Source: Clostridiales bacterium
GTDB taxonomy: Bacteria > Bacillota > Clostridia > Oscillospirales > Oscillospiraceae
Assembly: GCA_003150355.1 (NCBI GenBank)
Contig: QAMJ01000014.1
Location: 124,001-188,000, forward strand
Length of the DNA: 64,000 bases
Reading direction: 5' to 3'
Shown here: positions 19,084 to 27,550 of the stretch, one piece after another
Position numbering within the stretch: position 1 is the stretch's first letter
Layout of the letters: each line of letters begins with the position of its first letter
Notes under the pieces: generated by a model
What the model was told of the DNA's origin: nothing
The model's input: only the letters and a program-made list of their open reading frames with translations
Database searches by the model: none
Program-made: the position numbers and the translations under genes

Positions 19084-19425
19084 TTGTTATACTTGTTATA
19101 TCGCGAGGACTGCGTTGAGTGCGTCGCCGGTCGCGAGCATGGAGTTGCCGGGAGCCTGGCGCGCTTCGCCGATGACTATCACCTGGGGCACACGGCGGAG
19201 CTTTCAGAGGTGCTGGACGACCCGTTCATCCAGTACGCGCAGGGCTTCGGCGTGTCGGTGGTTCCGTATATGGAAATGCTGCTGCGGCTGAACGTGAAGA
19301 TATTGCAGATATCGCGCCCGGTCCCGAACCGGATGTTCTGCCTTGTGACCGACCCGGCGATGACGCTTTCTCCGGCAGCGGCGGACTTCAAGCGCTTTGT
19401 CCTGTCGCAGAGCGAGGGACGATAA
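19084..19425 (+). pseudogene. LysR regulator remnant, effector-domain C-terminus
   Basis: About 113 codons read as the second half of a LysR substrate-binding domain: the chain passes through HTAELSEVLDDPFIQYAQGFG, SVVPYMEML, NVKILQI, and ends LSPAAADFKRFV, the typical LysR C-terminal pattern. There is no upstream helix-turn-helix, no ATG and no ribosome site; the frame opens at a TTG directly after the terminator hairpin at 19083. I read it as a decayed fragment. It is separate from, and not obviously a copy of, the intact LysR gene at 58034-58930. Confidence 0.7.
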
Positions 19426-19482
19426 TAGATAACGATAGCCAAAGATAATGTTTTAATAGATTTTCTGCATGAATATATAAAC

Positions 19483-19530
19483 AAACAAACCGCTCAGAAA
19501 GTTGTGCAAACCTTCCTGAGCGGTTTGTTT
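19483..19530 (-). terminator. folD terminator
   Basis: AAACAAACCGCTCAG ... CTGAGCGGTTTGTTT stem at the end of folD on the minus strand; it also ends in T residues on the plus strand and can serve as a bidirectional stop. Confidence 0.85.
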
Positions 19531-19536
19531 CGATTT

Positions 19537-20379
19537 TTATTTCCCATATATATGCTGCTTTGCAGCGGCGAGGATGTTGCGCATCAGCATCGCGCGCGTC
19601 ATCGGGCCGACGCCGCCGGGTACGGGGGTGATATATGCCGCGCGCTTGACGGCCTCGTCAAACACAACGTCCCCGGTGAACTTGCCGGTCTCGGCATCGC
19701 GGTTCATCGCCACGTCTATGACTGCCGCGCCGGGCTTTATCATGTCCCCGGTAATAAGACCCCTGTGCCCTGCCGCGACGACGAGGATATCCGCCTGCCG
19801 CGTGAACTCCGCAAGCCTCGGCGTGCGGCTGTGGCAGGAGATCACAGTGCCGTTCGCGCGCAGGAGCATCATGGCCATGGGCTTTCCGACTATGTTGCTG
19901 CGCCCGACCACTGTGCAGACCCTGCCCTCGACCGGTATCTCATAGGCGCGCAGCATCTCCATTATCCCCGCCGGGGTGCAGGGCAGCAGCACGGGCTTCC
20001 CCGCGGAGAGACGCCCGACGTTCACCGGATGGAACGCGTCCACGTCCTTCTCGGGGGAGATCGCCTCAATTATCGCGTCCTCGTCGATGTGCTCCGGCAG
20101 CGGCAGCTGCACAAGTATGCCGTCTATCTCCGCATCGCGGTTCAGCGCGGAGATAAGCTCAAGCAGTGTTTCCTGCGTGACGGTATCGTCAAATTTATAT
20201 TCGCGGCTCATAAAGCCGCACTGCTCACAGTCGCGTTCCTTGCCGGAGACGTATATGCGCGAAGCGGGATCGTCCCCGACGAGCACGACCGCAAGCCCGG
20301 CTTTGCGCGGGAGCGCTGCCGCCTCGCGCGCAGTTTCCTCGCGCACCCTCTGCGCAAGCGCCTTGCCGTCTATCAGCAT
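19537..20379 (-). CDS. folD: Methylenetetrahydrofolate dehydrogenase / cyclohydrolase
   Basis: Bifunctional one-carbon enzyme producing 10-formyl-THF from 5,10-methylene-THF. The 280 aa carry the family landmarks: VGDDPASRIYVSGKERDCEQCG (the YV-K catalytic region), ILVQLPLPEHID, VGRSNIVGKPMAMMLL for NADP binding, and the C-terminal TPVPGGVGPMTRAML. I choose ATG 20379 because GGAGG lies 7 nt upstream; the longer frame begins inside the preceding gene. Its start overlaps the GH13 stop by 7 nt, so both genes share a transcript. No functional tie to GH13 is evident. Confidence 0.96.
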   Translation of the reverse strand: MLIDGKALAQRVREETAREAAALPRKAGLAVVLVGDDPASRIYVSGKERDCEQCGFMSREYKFDDTVTQETLLELISALNRDAEIDGILVQLPLPEHIDEDAIIEAISPEKDVDAFHPVNVGRLSAGKPVLLPCTPAGIMEMLRAYEIPVEGRVCTVVGRSNIVGKPMAMMLLRANGTVISCHSRTPRLAEFTRQADILVVAAGHRGLITGDMIKPGAAVIDVAMNRDAETGKFTGDVVFDEAVKRAAYITPVPGGVGPMTRAMLMRNILAAAKQHIYGK

Positions 20380-21665
20380 TGCCGCGCCTCCAAAATCATG
20401 GGACGCCCTGCGCACTGAAGCTTGCTGCCCTTGACCTCAACGGAAGCGCCGGAGATAAGCTCGGGATAAGAGCCGTCCGGGAGCTCGACGCTCACCTCGG
20501 CGCTCAAAGAGCGGAGGCTGAACACGCCGATGAAGCGCTTATCGCCGCTGCCGCGCTCGAGCACGGCGATGTTGTTTTTATCGTCCCCGGCGGCAAGGAA
20601 GTAATCCTCGCAGCCGAAGCGCTCGCGCTTTATTTCATACAGCCGGTGCATGAGCTCAGACAGATCACGGCCGGTGCCGCGGCTGACAGTGTCCTTTTCA
20701 AACAGACTCGGCAGGTGGATGTTTTCAAATTCCTGCCCGGCGTAGATAAGCGTCGTGCCTTTGAGAAAGTAGAGGAAAGCGGTGTAATTGATAAGGTCGC
20801 ACTCGCGCGGGACGAAGGAGCGGATGCGCGGCTGGTCGTGGTTCTCAAGGCAGCGCAGCTTGTTGTAGTTCGCGGGGTAGATGGCCTCCTGAAAGTTCAG
20901 CATATCGAGATAGTGCGTGAGGGCGATCTCGCCGCGCAGGTACTTGTCGAAGCACTCGCGCGTGTCGTAATCGTACTCGATATCAAAGGCGGAATACTCA
21001 TCATAATCAAGCGCAGAGTATATGCCAAGCCTGCGGGCGCGGCAGCCGAAGCTCTGGTGCACCGTCTCGGCGAGCCACACGCAGTCGGGGTTCACTCGGC
21101 TGACTTCCTCGCGCGCCTTCTGCCAGAACTCCACCGGCACGAAGGACGCGACATCGCAGCGGAAGCCATCGACCAGGCTTGCCCACATTTTGAGCGAGGC
21201 TATCTGATAATCCCACAGCGCGCGGTTATTATAGTCAAGGTCGATGACGTCCGACCAGTCGCCGATCTTGTTGCCGGGCTTGCCGTCCGGGCCGTGGTAG
21301 AAGAACTCCGGGTGCTCGGAATACAAAACGGAGTCGGGCGAGGTGTGGTTATAGACGACGTCTATCATGCACTTCATGCCGCGCGCGTGTATCGCGGAGA
21401 CGAGCTCCATGAAGTCCGCCATGCTGCCGTACTCGGGGTTCACATCGCGGTAATCGCGGTTCGCGTAGGGACAGCCGAGGCTGCCTTTCCTGCCCTTGAG
21501 GCCGATGGGGTGGATCGGCATGAACCATATAATGTCCGTGCCGAGGGACTTGATACGGTCAAGGTCGGGTATCACGGCGCGGAACGTGCCCTCCGGGGTG
21601 TGGTTTCTGACGTATACGGAATAGATCACCTGATTCTGGAGCTTGCGGTCGGTATTGACGGCCAT
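20373..21665 (-). CDS. GH13 alpha-amylase-family glycoside hydrolase
   Basis: Alpha-glucan or maltooligosaccharide-acting enzyme of 430 aa without a signal peptide, so intracellular. The GH13 regions are clear: region I MIDVVYNHTSPDS, region II DGFRCDVAS (nucleophile Asp), region III VWLAETVH (acid/base Glu) and region IV LENHDQPR (transition-state Asp). A beta-sandwich C-terminal domain follows from about residue 345. I start at ATG 21665 after AGGAGGAGG. It is the first gene of the pair with folD. Possible activities include alpha-amylase, maltogenic or trehalose-type; specificity cannot be settled from motifs alone. Confidence 0.9.
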   Translation of the reverse strand: MAVNTDRKLQNQVIYSVYVRNHTPEGTFRAVIPDLDRIKSLGTDIIWFMPIHPIGLKGRKGSLGCPYANRDYRDVNPEYGSMADFMELVSAIHARGMKCMIDVVYNHTSPDSVLYSEHPEFFYHGPDGKPGNKIGDWSDVIDLDYNNRALWDYQIASLKMWASLVDGFRCDVASFVPVEFWQKAREEVSRVNPDCVWLAETVHQSFGCRARRLGIYSALDYDEYSAFDIEYDYDTRECFDKYLRGEIALTHYLDMLNFQEAIYPANYNKLRCLENHDQPRIRSFVPRECDLINYTAFLYFLKGTTLIYAGQEFENIHLPSLFEKDTVSRGTGRDLSELMHRLYEIKRERFGCEDYFLAAGDDKNNIAVLERGSGDKRFIGVFSLRSLSAEVSVELPDGSYPELISGASVEVKGSKLQCAGRPMILEARQC

Positions 21666-21781
21666 GGTTCTGCCTCCTCCTATGGCTTTGTTGAGCGGAT
21701 ATATGTATTTACCCACCGGTCAATGGTATTACAAAAAGAGAAATATTTCAATACAGTCGGGATAGATCGCGATGATTTTCT

Positions 21782-22525
21782 TTACAGCTTTACATTCGGA
21801 TTCGTATACTGGCCGTGCTTCTTTGTGTTCCTGCCGTACTGTATGGCAAACTTGGGGCAGCGGTGCAGACAGCCGAGACACATCACGCATTTGTCCTTGA
21901 CCCAGACGGGCTTGCTTGCCTGCATTTCGATGGCCTGCACAGGGCATTTCTTCGCGCACAGTCCGCAGCCTATGCAGCTCTCCTCTACGTGAAAATGCGC
22001 CGTCCGCCGCGCGCTCTTGTCATAGATCGGCAGGGATATCGTCTCGGCAAGAAAGACCGGAACGCGCGGTGACATATGCCTGTTGGTGCGTCGTTCACTG
22101 ATCCGACGGATCACTCTGTAGATCTGCGCTTCCGTGGTTTTGGTAAATACAGCCGCCTTTTCCGGCGTGGAGAGATCGAAGATCGGAGTCCATGTATCGG
22201 CCATGCGAACGGAGTAAAGGGCGTCGATAGTCCGCCCATGAATAGCTTGTCCTGCCGCATACCCGGAAGCTCCCGGCGTTGTGCCATAGGTCGAGACAAA
22301 GTAAAGGTAGTCCGTATTGAAAGCTGCCTTTTCAAGGAACTCCTTCACTATGCTCGGCAAGCCCCAGAAATATGTCGGGGAAACGATACCGATAGAGTCG
22401 TCAGAGAAAGAATACTCGCCGCGCTGGATGCAGTCCACGATGGAGACGGCTTCCTGTCCTGTCGCTGACGCGATCCGCGACGAAACATATTTGCAGTTCC
22501 CGGTTGCAGAAAAATACAGGATCAT
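21782..22525 (-). CDS. EFR1-type flavodoxin / 2x[4Fe-4S] ferredoxin protein
   Basis: A 247-aa soluble electron carrier. Residues 1-150 form a flavodoxin-like domain starting MILYFSATGNCKYV, with the phosphate-binding SATGN loop and the mid-domain SPTYFWGLP and YGTTPGA loops. The C-terminal ~70 residues carry two cluster motifs, CIGCGLCAKKCP and CVMCLGCLHRCP. Such EFR1 proteins are thought to shuttle electrons in anaerobes; the partner is unknown. It stands alone, with the divergent amylase operon on one side and the araD terminator on the other. Confidence 0.9.
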   Translation of the reverse strand: MILYFSATGNCKYVSSRIASATGQEAVSIVDCIQRGEYSFSDDSIGIVSPTYFWGLPSIVKEFLEKAAFNTDYLYFVSTYGTTPGASGYAAGQAIHGRTIDALYSVRMADTWTPIFDLSTPEKAAVFTKTTEAQIYRVIRRISERRTNRHMSPRVPVFLAETISLPIYDKSARRTAHFHVEESCIGCGLCAKKCPVQAIEMQASKPVWVKDKCVMCLGCLHRCPKFAIQYGRNTKKHGQYTNPNVKL

Positions 22526-22629
22526 CGGGCACCTCCGTAATTTTATATTTATTATTATACCACAACCGCGTGCGGAGATAAAGACGGGAGTCTTGAGAAA
22601 TCAAAGCCGCACAGATAAAAAAGGACCCG

Positions 22630-22670
22630 CTTTCCGATAAAGATACTCGAAAAACGGGTCTGTTCAGTTT
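22630..22670 (-). terminator. araD terminator
   Basis: On the minus strand, GACCCG ... CGGGTC with an extended inner stem, followed by CTTTTTT, just after the araD stop. Confidence 0.8.
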
Positions 22671-22673
22671 GTG

Positions 22674-23363
22674 TTATTTTTGTCCGTAATAGGCGTTTGA
22701 TCCATGCTTGCGCAGGTAGTGCTTGTCAAGGAGATGCTGCTGCATTCTATTTGCGCCCGGATTGAGCAGCATTGTATGCAGATCCATAAAAGCGACTTCT
22801 TCCATCACTACGGCGTTATGCACTGCGTTTACCGCATCCTTTCCCCATGCGAAAGGACCATGGCTGAATACCACAACTCCGGGAATATCTTCAGCTGTCT
22901 TGCCGTTAAAGGCCTCGATAATGACTTTACCTGTCTCTTTTTCATACTCACCCATGATCTCCGCTTCCGTCATAGGGCGCGTACAAGGAATGTCACCGTA
23001 GAAGTAATCACCGTGCGTCGTGCCCATGGCAGGGATGCTCTTACCGGCCTGGGCAAATGTCGTTGCCCAGCGTGAGTGCGTATGAACAATGCCGCCGATA
23101 CTGTGGAAAGCCTTGTAAAGCTCAATATGCGTTGGAGTATCGCTTGACGGCTTCCATCTGCCTTCAACCGTTCTGCTTTCCAGGTCTACAACTACCATAT
23201 CCTCAGCGCGCATGGTGCTGTATGGTATACCTGACGGCTTTATCACAACGAGCCCTTTCTCACGATCAATACCGGAAACATTTCCCCATGTAAATGTCAC
23301 GAGCCCATACTTGGGCAAAAGCATATTTGCCTCGTACACCTGTTCTTTTAGTTCTTCAAGCAT
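22674..23363 (-). CDS. araD: L-ribulose-5-phosphate 4-epimerase
   Basis: Class II aldolase-family epimerase converting L-ribulose-5-phosphate to D-xylulose-5-phosphate. The 229 aa contain the family sites: GNVSG, KPSGIPY, a SSDTPTH substrate loop, the zinc ligands in HTHS (after GGIVH), and GPFAWG followed by the VAFMDLH helix. I start at ATG 23363 (MLEELKEQ), since the upstream extension overlaps the kinase. It begins 5 nt after the kinase stop, in an operon order kinase-araD. GC is noticeably lower than in the flanking genes. Confidence 0.94.
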   Translation of the reverse strand: MLEELKEQVYEANMLLPKYGLVTFTWGNVSGIDREKGLVVIKPSGIPYSTMRAEDMVVVDLESRTVEGRWKPSSDTPTHIELYKAFHSIGGIVHTHSRWATTFAQAGKSIPAMGTTHGDYFYGDIPCTRPMTEAEIMGEYEKETGKVIIEAFNGKTAEDIPGVVVFSHGPFAWGKDAVNAVHNAVVMEEVAFMDLHTMLLNPGANRMQQHLLDKHYLRKHGSNAYYGQK

Positions 23364-23368
23364 TGTCT

Positions 23369-24076
23369 TCACCCGATTTTGTTTATTGTATCCCAAACAG
23401 GATCGAGAGCTGAAATTATTTTTCTATATGCGTCATATTTCCTGTCATACATCTCAAAATACTCACGTCGAGGATAAACAGGAGAAGAAAGCTTCGTCAT
23501 TGCGGATAACGCCGAGGGAACATCGGCATAATCTCCGACGGCGATCGCGGCTGCTATTGCGCAGCCGTGCGCTCCGGTCTCATCGACAGATGAAGTCTCT
23601 ACCGGCAGCTTCATAACGTCCGCGAATATCTGCGTCCACACCTTGGATTTCGCAGCTCCTCCGACAAGGCGTATACTTTTGGGGTCCTTGTCCATGCAGT
23701 TTCTGAGCCTTTCATAGTGCCAGCGGTGGCAGAATGCTATCCCCTCATATATGCTGCGGACTATATGAGCACGTGTATGATATGCATTTATTCCAATGAA
23801 AGATCCTTTGGCATTTGGATGAACGTTGCTTGCCATAATAAATGGCAGAAATATGGGGCATGAATCCGCAGGGGATATGGAAGCGGTCTCTTTGTTTATC
23901 TCTGTATAGATATCGTCTGACTTCTGCGCAAGGTTTCTCAGGTACCATGCAAGATTTCCTGCGCTTGTGGCGCTGGATTCTTCTATCAGGTACCAGCCCG
24001 GTATGCAGAAGAGCGAGTTCATAAGTACACGCCCGCCGGTCACTGGCTCCGGACGGATAAACTCATTTATGCTCCA
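23369..24076 (-). pseudogene. FGGY-family carbohydrate kinase, N-terminal half missing
   Basis: Only the C-terminal ~235 residues of a sugar kinase of roughly 500 aa remain. FGGY sequence is continuous from WSINEF and the NSLFCIPGWYLIEESSATS block to the GGAAKSKVWTQIFADV and ETGAHGCAIAAA motifs of the ATP-binding lobe. It therefore lacks the first lobe, including the sugar-binding and glycine-rich phosphate loop. The C-terminal half resembles xylulokinase-like enzymes, in keeping with araD directly downstream. Homology stops at about 24076, where the other strand starts reading an oxidoreductase subunit. It may be a real deletion or inversion, or a misjoin of the assembly. Confidence 0.85.
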
Positions 24077-24564
24077 TGCCTGAAACGCTCACTTTTACTT
24101 ATCAGGGAGATGGCGACCTCGCGGCAATAGGCTTGGCCGAAACTATGTCTGCTGCAAATCGGGGGGAGAACTTTACAGTTATTTTCATAAATAACGGCAC
24201 ATACGGTATGACCGGCGGGCAGATGGCGCCCACTACACTTGTCGGCGAAAAAACCACCACCACACCATATGGCAGAAATCCCGTGCAGCATGGGTATCCG
24301 CTGCATATGTGCGAACTGCTCAGCCAGCTTAACGCTCCGGCCTACATTGCGCGTGTCACATGTGCCGATCCGGCCAACGCATTGAAAGCAAAGGCTGCCG
24401 TTAAAAAGGCTTTTGAATATCAACTCAATGGAAAAGGCTTTTCTTTTGTGGAATTCCTATCAAACTGTCCTACAAACTGGGCAATGACTCCGGCGGAATC
24501 TCTTGAGCACATAAAGAATGTTACGTCTTCCGAGTTCCCGCTGGGCGAGTTCAGAGCAAAGTAA
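24076..24564 (+). pseudogene. 2-oxoacid:ferredoxin oxidoreductase beta subunit, N-terminus missing
   Basis: A TPP-binding beta subunit of the KorB/VorB group, starting abruptly inside the domain. The first residues read FTYQGDGDLAAIG, the diphosphate/Mg2+-binding block that normally lies about 90 residues into the protein, followed by FINNGTYGMTGGQMAPTT. The N-terminal ~90 residues, including the first TPP-contacting part, are missing. The remaining 162 codons run in frame to a stop and into the gamma subunit gene 12 nt on. The head-to-head contact with the kinase fragment is discussed as a finding. Confidence 0.85.
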
Positions 24565-24576
24565 GGAGCAGGGTTT

Positions 24577-25149
24577 ATGGAAAAATCTTTGATAATTGCC
24601 GGTTTTGGCGGACAGGGCGTTATGGTGATAGGTCAACTCTTGGCCTATACTGCATTCGAAACGACCGATAAGAAAGTGACATATTTCCCTTCGTACGGCG
24701 CAGAGCAGCGCGGCGGTACTGCCAATTGCTTTGTAGTAATATCTGATCAGGACATCGGTGCACCAAAGGTCAATATGGCGGATTATCTTGTTGTCCTTAA
24801 CCAGCCGTCCATGGAGCGGTTTTCAGAATCGGTAAAGAACGGAGGAGCACTATTTGTCAACAGCTCAATAGTAACAGATATACCGCAATATCGCGATATT
24901 GACATAGTTCCGGTGGAGGCTGGGAACATTGCCGCGGAGCTTGGCACACCAAAGGTAATGAATCTGGTCATGACCGGCGCGGTCATCGGTTACTCTGATC
25001 TCTTGCCCGCAGATAATGTACTGCAAACGGCGTTCAGAAAACTCGGCGCAAAACGCCCGGAACTGAATCAGATGAACGAGGCTGCTTTTAAACGAGGTCT
25101 TGAGATCGGAAAACTTGCAAAAAGCCGCAGAATGCAAGCATTGTTTTGA
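24577..25149 (+). CDS. 2-oxoacid:ferredoxin oxidoreductase gamma subunit
   Basis: A 190-aa gamma/C subunit of a KorC/VorC-type oxidoreductase, binding at the interface of the heteromeric enzyme that decarboxylates 2-oxoacids to acyl-CoA with ferredoxin. The N-terminal GFGGQGV loop and the following SYGAEQRGGTANC motif are characteristic. It has an AAGGAG ribosome site and follows the beta subunit by 12 nt, so they form the 3' end of a kor-type operon. Whether it still works is doubtful here, because the alpha gene and the 5' half of the beta gene are absent from the window. Confidence 0.9.
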   Translation: MEKSLIIAGFGGQGVMVIGQLLAYTAFETTDKKVTYFPSYGAEQRGGTANCFVVISDQDIGAPKVNMADYLVVLNQPSMERFSESVKNGGALFVNSSIVTDIPQYRDIDIVPVEAGNIAAELGTPKVMNLVMTGAVIGYSDLLPADNVLQTAFRKLGAKRPELNQMNEAAFKRGLEIGKLAKSRRMQALF

Positions 25150-25337
25150 GAAACTGCCACAGGAAGACCCCCGCGCAGGGGCGTGAGTAGAAATCTGCGG
25201 TTGGGCGGACTATGTAAGCACACTAATTGTAATAATGGTGCGGGACGGACATCACGGTATATTAGAGCGTAGGGAGACCGTTCCGCATGAAAAAAGCGCC
25301 CATCTTCGTGTTGAAAATTGGCTTAGAACCTAATGAA

Positions 25338-25379
25338 AACCCACGCGCCGTACCTGCATCAAGGTACGGCGCGTGGGTT
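25338..25379. terminator. Bidirectional terminator kor / HAD
   Basis: Perfect 18-bp stem, AACCCACGCGCCGTACC and its complement, with a 6-nt loop. It separates the convergent gamma-subunit and HAD genes. The 188 nt before it (25150-25337) show no gene or motif I can name. Confidence 0.85.
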
Positions 25380-25390
25380 ATGAATATCTG

Positions 25391-26212
25391 TTACAGGCTC
25401 TTGAGAATTTCGTGCAGCTCGTGAACGTCGGCAAGGACATAGTCGGGCTTGCGCTCGGCCTCGTCGACCATCTTCTGATCCGTCTCGCCTGAGAGGACGA
25501 GCACGGAGACGGAGCCCGCGTTCTGCGCAACGGCAATGTCGGTATACAGTCTGTCACCGACGGCGCATATCTTCTCATTGGGGATGCCGGTCATGGCGGA
25601 AATAACGTCTATCATGTTGCGGTTGGGCTTGCCGATGTAGTTCGGCTTCACGCCGCTGGAGGCGGTGAGCAGGGCGCAGATACTGCCGCAGTCGGGCAGG
25701 ACCTCGCCGCGCGGCATGGGGCAGACCCAATCGGGATTGGCGGCGATGAAGTGCGCGCCGCGGCGCAGGAAGTGGACGGACTTGTCAAGCTTTTCATACA
25801 CAAGCTCGGTATCAAAGCCCTGCACCACAACGTCGACGTCCTCGGCCTCGGTGTGCCCAAGCTCGTCATTCACGAGGTCAATGCCGTAGCTGACAAGCTC
25901 ACGGTAAAAGGCCTTCGTACCGGCGAGGTACACCTTGGCACCGGGGTGGCGCTGGTTGAGGTACATGCCCGTTGCCATGCCGGAGGTGAACACGTTCTCG
26001 CGCTCGCACGGGAAGCCGAGGCGGCGCAGACGCGTGATGTAATCCTCACCGGCACGGGAGGAATTGTTTGTGAGGTATATGTATTTTTTGCCGAGGCGGG
26101 GGAGATCCTCCATCAACTCAACGGCGCCTTCATAAACATTGTCGCCCAGATAAAGTGTACCGTCCATGTCGAAAAGGAACAGCTCAGTATTTTTCAGCTT
26201 GTCGTAATTCAT
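25391..26212 (-). CDS. HAD-IIA (NagD-like) phosphatase
   Basis: Cytosolic sugar-phosphate or nucleotide phosphatase of 273 aa. HAD motif I is FLFDMDGTLYLG (Asp nucleophile and general acid), motif II is YLTNNSSR, motif III lies at the conserved Lys in KPNRNMID, and motif IV GDRLYTDIAVAQNAG closes the site. The cap between motifs II and III is of the C2 type used by NagD and PNPase-like enzymes. It is monocistronic with its own terminator downstream. Substrate is not predictable. Confidence 0.93.
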   Translation of the reverse strand: MNYDKLKNTELFLFDMDGTLYLGDNVYEGAVELMEDLPRLGKKYIYLTNNSSRAGEDYITRLRRLGFPCERENVFTSGMATGMYLNQRHPGAKVYLAGTKAFYRELVSYGIDLVNDELGHTEAEDVDVVVQGFDTELVYEKLDKSVHFLRRGAHFIAANPDWVCPMPRGEVLPDCGSICALLTASSGVKPNYIGKPNRNMIDVISAMTGIPNEKICAVGDRLYTDIAVAQNAGSVSVLVLSGETDQKMVDEAERKPDYVLADVHELHEILKSL

Positions 26213-26343
26213 TGCATCCTCCGATTTTCAATAAGTTTTGCCCGAAATTGGTACAATTATTATATCATAGATTTTCCGAACGTCCAGCAGAATAATTGAG
26301 GATGCGTGTATAGACATAAGACACAAAGCGTCGCAATGTAAAA

Positions 26344-26380
26344 ACCGGCGTCCGGTTTATGACTTGAACCGGACGCCGGT
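26344..26380 (-). terminator. EamA transporter terminator
   Basis: ACCGGCGTCCGGTT ... AACCGGACGCCGGT long GC-rich stem directly after the stop on the minus strand. Confidence 0.85.
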
Positions 26381-26384
26381 ATAC

Positions 26385-27257
26385 TCATTTCTTTTTCACG
26401 GGCATAGGAAGCTCGGCGATAAGCGTTGCGGCGATCATGAGTCCGCAGCCGAGAAGCTCACGCCCGGTCATGAGCTGGCCGAGCAGCAGCGTGCCGAACA
26501 CCGCGCCGAAGAAGGCCTCAAGGCTCAGCAGCAGAGAGACGACCGCGGGGTTGCCGCCCTTCTGGGCGAGGATCTGGAAGGTGTAGCCAAGGCAGCTTGA
26601 GAAAACGGAAATATAAAGCAGCGGCCAGATGCACGAGCGCACCGCCGATACGCTTATCTCCTCGAACGGCAGCGCGACAAGCGCCGACAGCACAGAGACA
26701 ACGAGGAACATTCCGCAGCTGAGCACGAGTCCGTCGACCCTGAAGCTGAACCTGTCAACCGAGAGGATCTGAATAGTGAACAGGAAAGCGCACATCAGGA
26801 GGATAAGGTCGGTGGAGGATATGGAGAAGCCATCGGTGATGCAGAGAAAATACATGCCGGTGACGGCAACGGCGACGGCGATCCAGTGGCGGGACGGCAG
26901 GGTATGCTTAAAGAACATCTGACCTATCGGGACAAGCACGATATACAGCGCCGTAACAAAGCCGGCCTTACCGGCGGACGCACCCATATTGATCGCGAGC
27001 TGCTGAAGATTTGCGGCGGCGAAGAGCGCCGCGCCACAGATAAGACTGCCAACGATTATATCGCGTCGGGAGCCGACCTCGGTCCTCCTGCGCAGCAGGC
27101 AGACGATAAGCAGAACCAAAAAGGCGATGATAGAACGCAGCGCCGTTATCGTGAACGGCCCGAGATACTGCGCGCACATGCTCTGAGCGGAGAAAGCGGC
27201 TCCCCAGATTATCGCAGCGAGCAGCGCGTACAGTGACTGACGGCGGTTGTTCTTCAT
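26385..27257 (-). CDS. EamA/DMT-family permease
   Basis: A 290-aa inner-membrane protein with about ten hydrophobic segments arranged as two EamA repeats (about 8-135 and 150-285). Members of this drug/metabolite family export amino acids or small metabolites; specificity cannot be inferred. The C-terminus ends in a basic tail (PMPVKKK). It is monocistronic, 100 nt from the divergent riboswitch promoter. No sequence sign points to a particular substrate. Confidence 0.88.
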   Translation of the reverse strand: MKNNRRQSLYALLAAIIWGAAFSAQSMCAQYLGPFTITALRSIIAFLVLLIVCLLRRRTEVGSRRDIIVGSLICGAALFAAANLQQLAINMGASAGKAGFVTALYIVLVPIGQMFFKHTLPSRHWIAVAVAVTGMYFLCITDGFSISSTDLILLMCAFLFTIQILSVDRFSFRVDGLVLSCGMFLVVSVLSALVALPFEEISVSAVRSCIWPLLYISVFSSCLGYTFQILAQKGGNPAVVSLLLSLEAFFGAVFGTLLLGQLMTGRELLGCGLMIAATLIAELPMPVKKK

Positions 27258-27354
27258 GGCAGACTCCTTTCACGACTGAATAAAAAACATTACGAGTATA
27301 AATCCTGTTAAGAATTAAGTCAATAGAAATTTCCATGCATACCCCAAAAACTCC

Positions 27355-27383
27355 TTGACAAGATGATGCCGATATGTTAACAT
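27355..27383 (+). promoter_or_regulatory. Promoter of the Mn2+ riboswitch transcript
   Basis: TTGACA (27355-27360) and TAACAT (27378-27383) with a 17-nt spacer; the predicted transcript starts about 5-8 nt before the riboswitch P1. Confidence 0.75.
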
Positions 27384-27394
27384 GACCTAACGTT

Positions 27395-27526
27395 AAAAGG
27401 GAGTAATTGCAAAGGCATGGTCAACATTCTCCCGGAAGAGATTCCGGTGGTCATGCGCCTGTAAAGATAGGTAATGAGACTTTTAGCACATCACATTTGC
27501 TGATCGTGCGAAAGTCTCTTTTTTTG
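27395..27526 (+). promoter_or_regulatory. yybP-ykoY (Mn2+) riboswitch with terminator
   Basis: The leader shows the yybP-ykoY layout: AAAAGGGAGTA (27395-27405) as P1 5' side plus the conserved GGGAGUA, the CCGG-stem arm near 27431-27448, GCGCCTGTAAAGATAGG on the 3' side, and TGAGACTTTT (27475-27484) as P1 3' side. GAGACTTTT also starts the terminator hairpin, whose 3' arm is AAAGTCTC (27511-27518) followed by seven T (27519-27525). P1 and the terminator stem are mutually exclusive, so ligand binding should turn expression on. I call it from consensus memory, not from a search. Confidence 0.82.
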
Positions 27527-27550
27527 CACGTCAGATGGAGGGAGATCACT

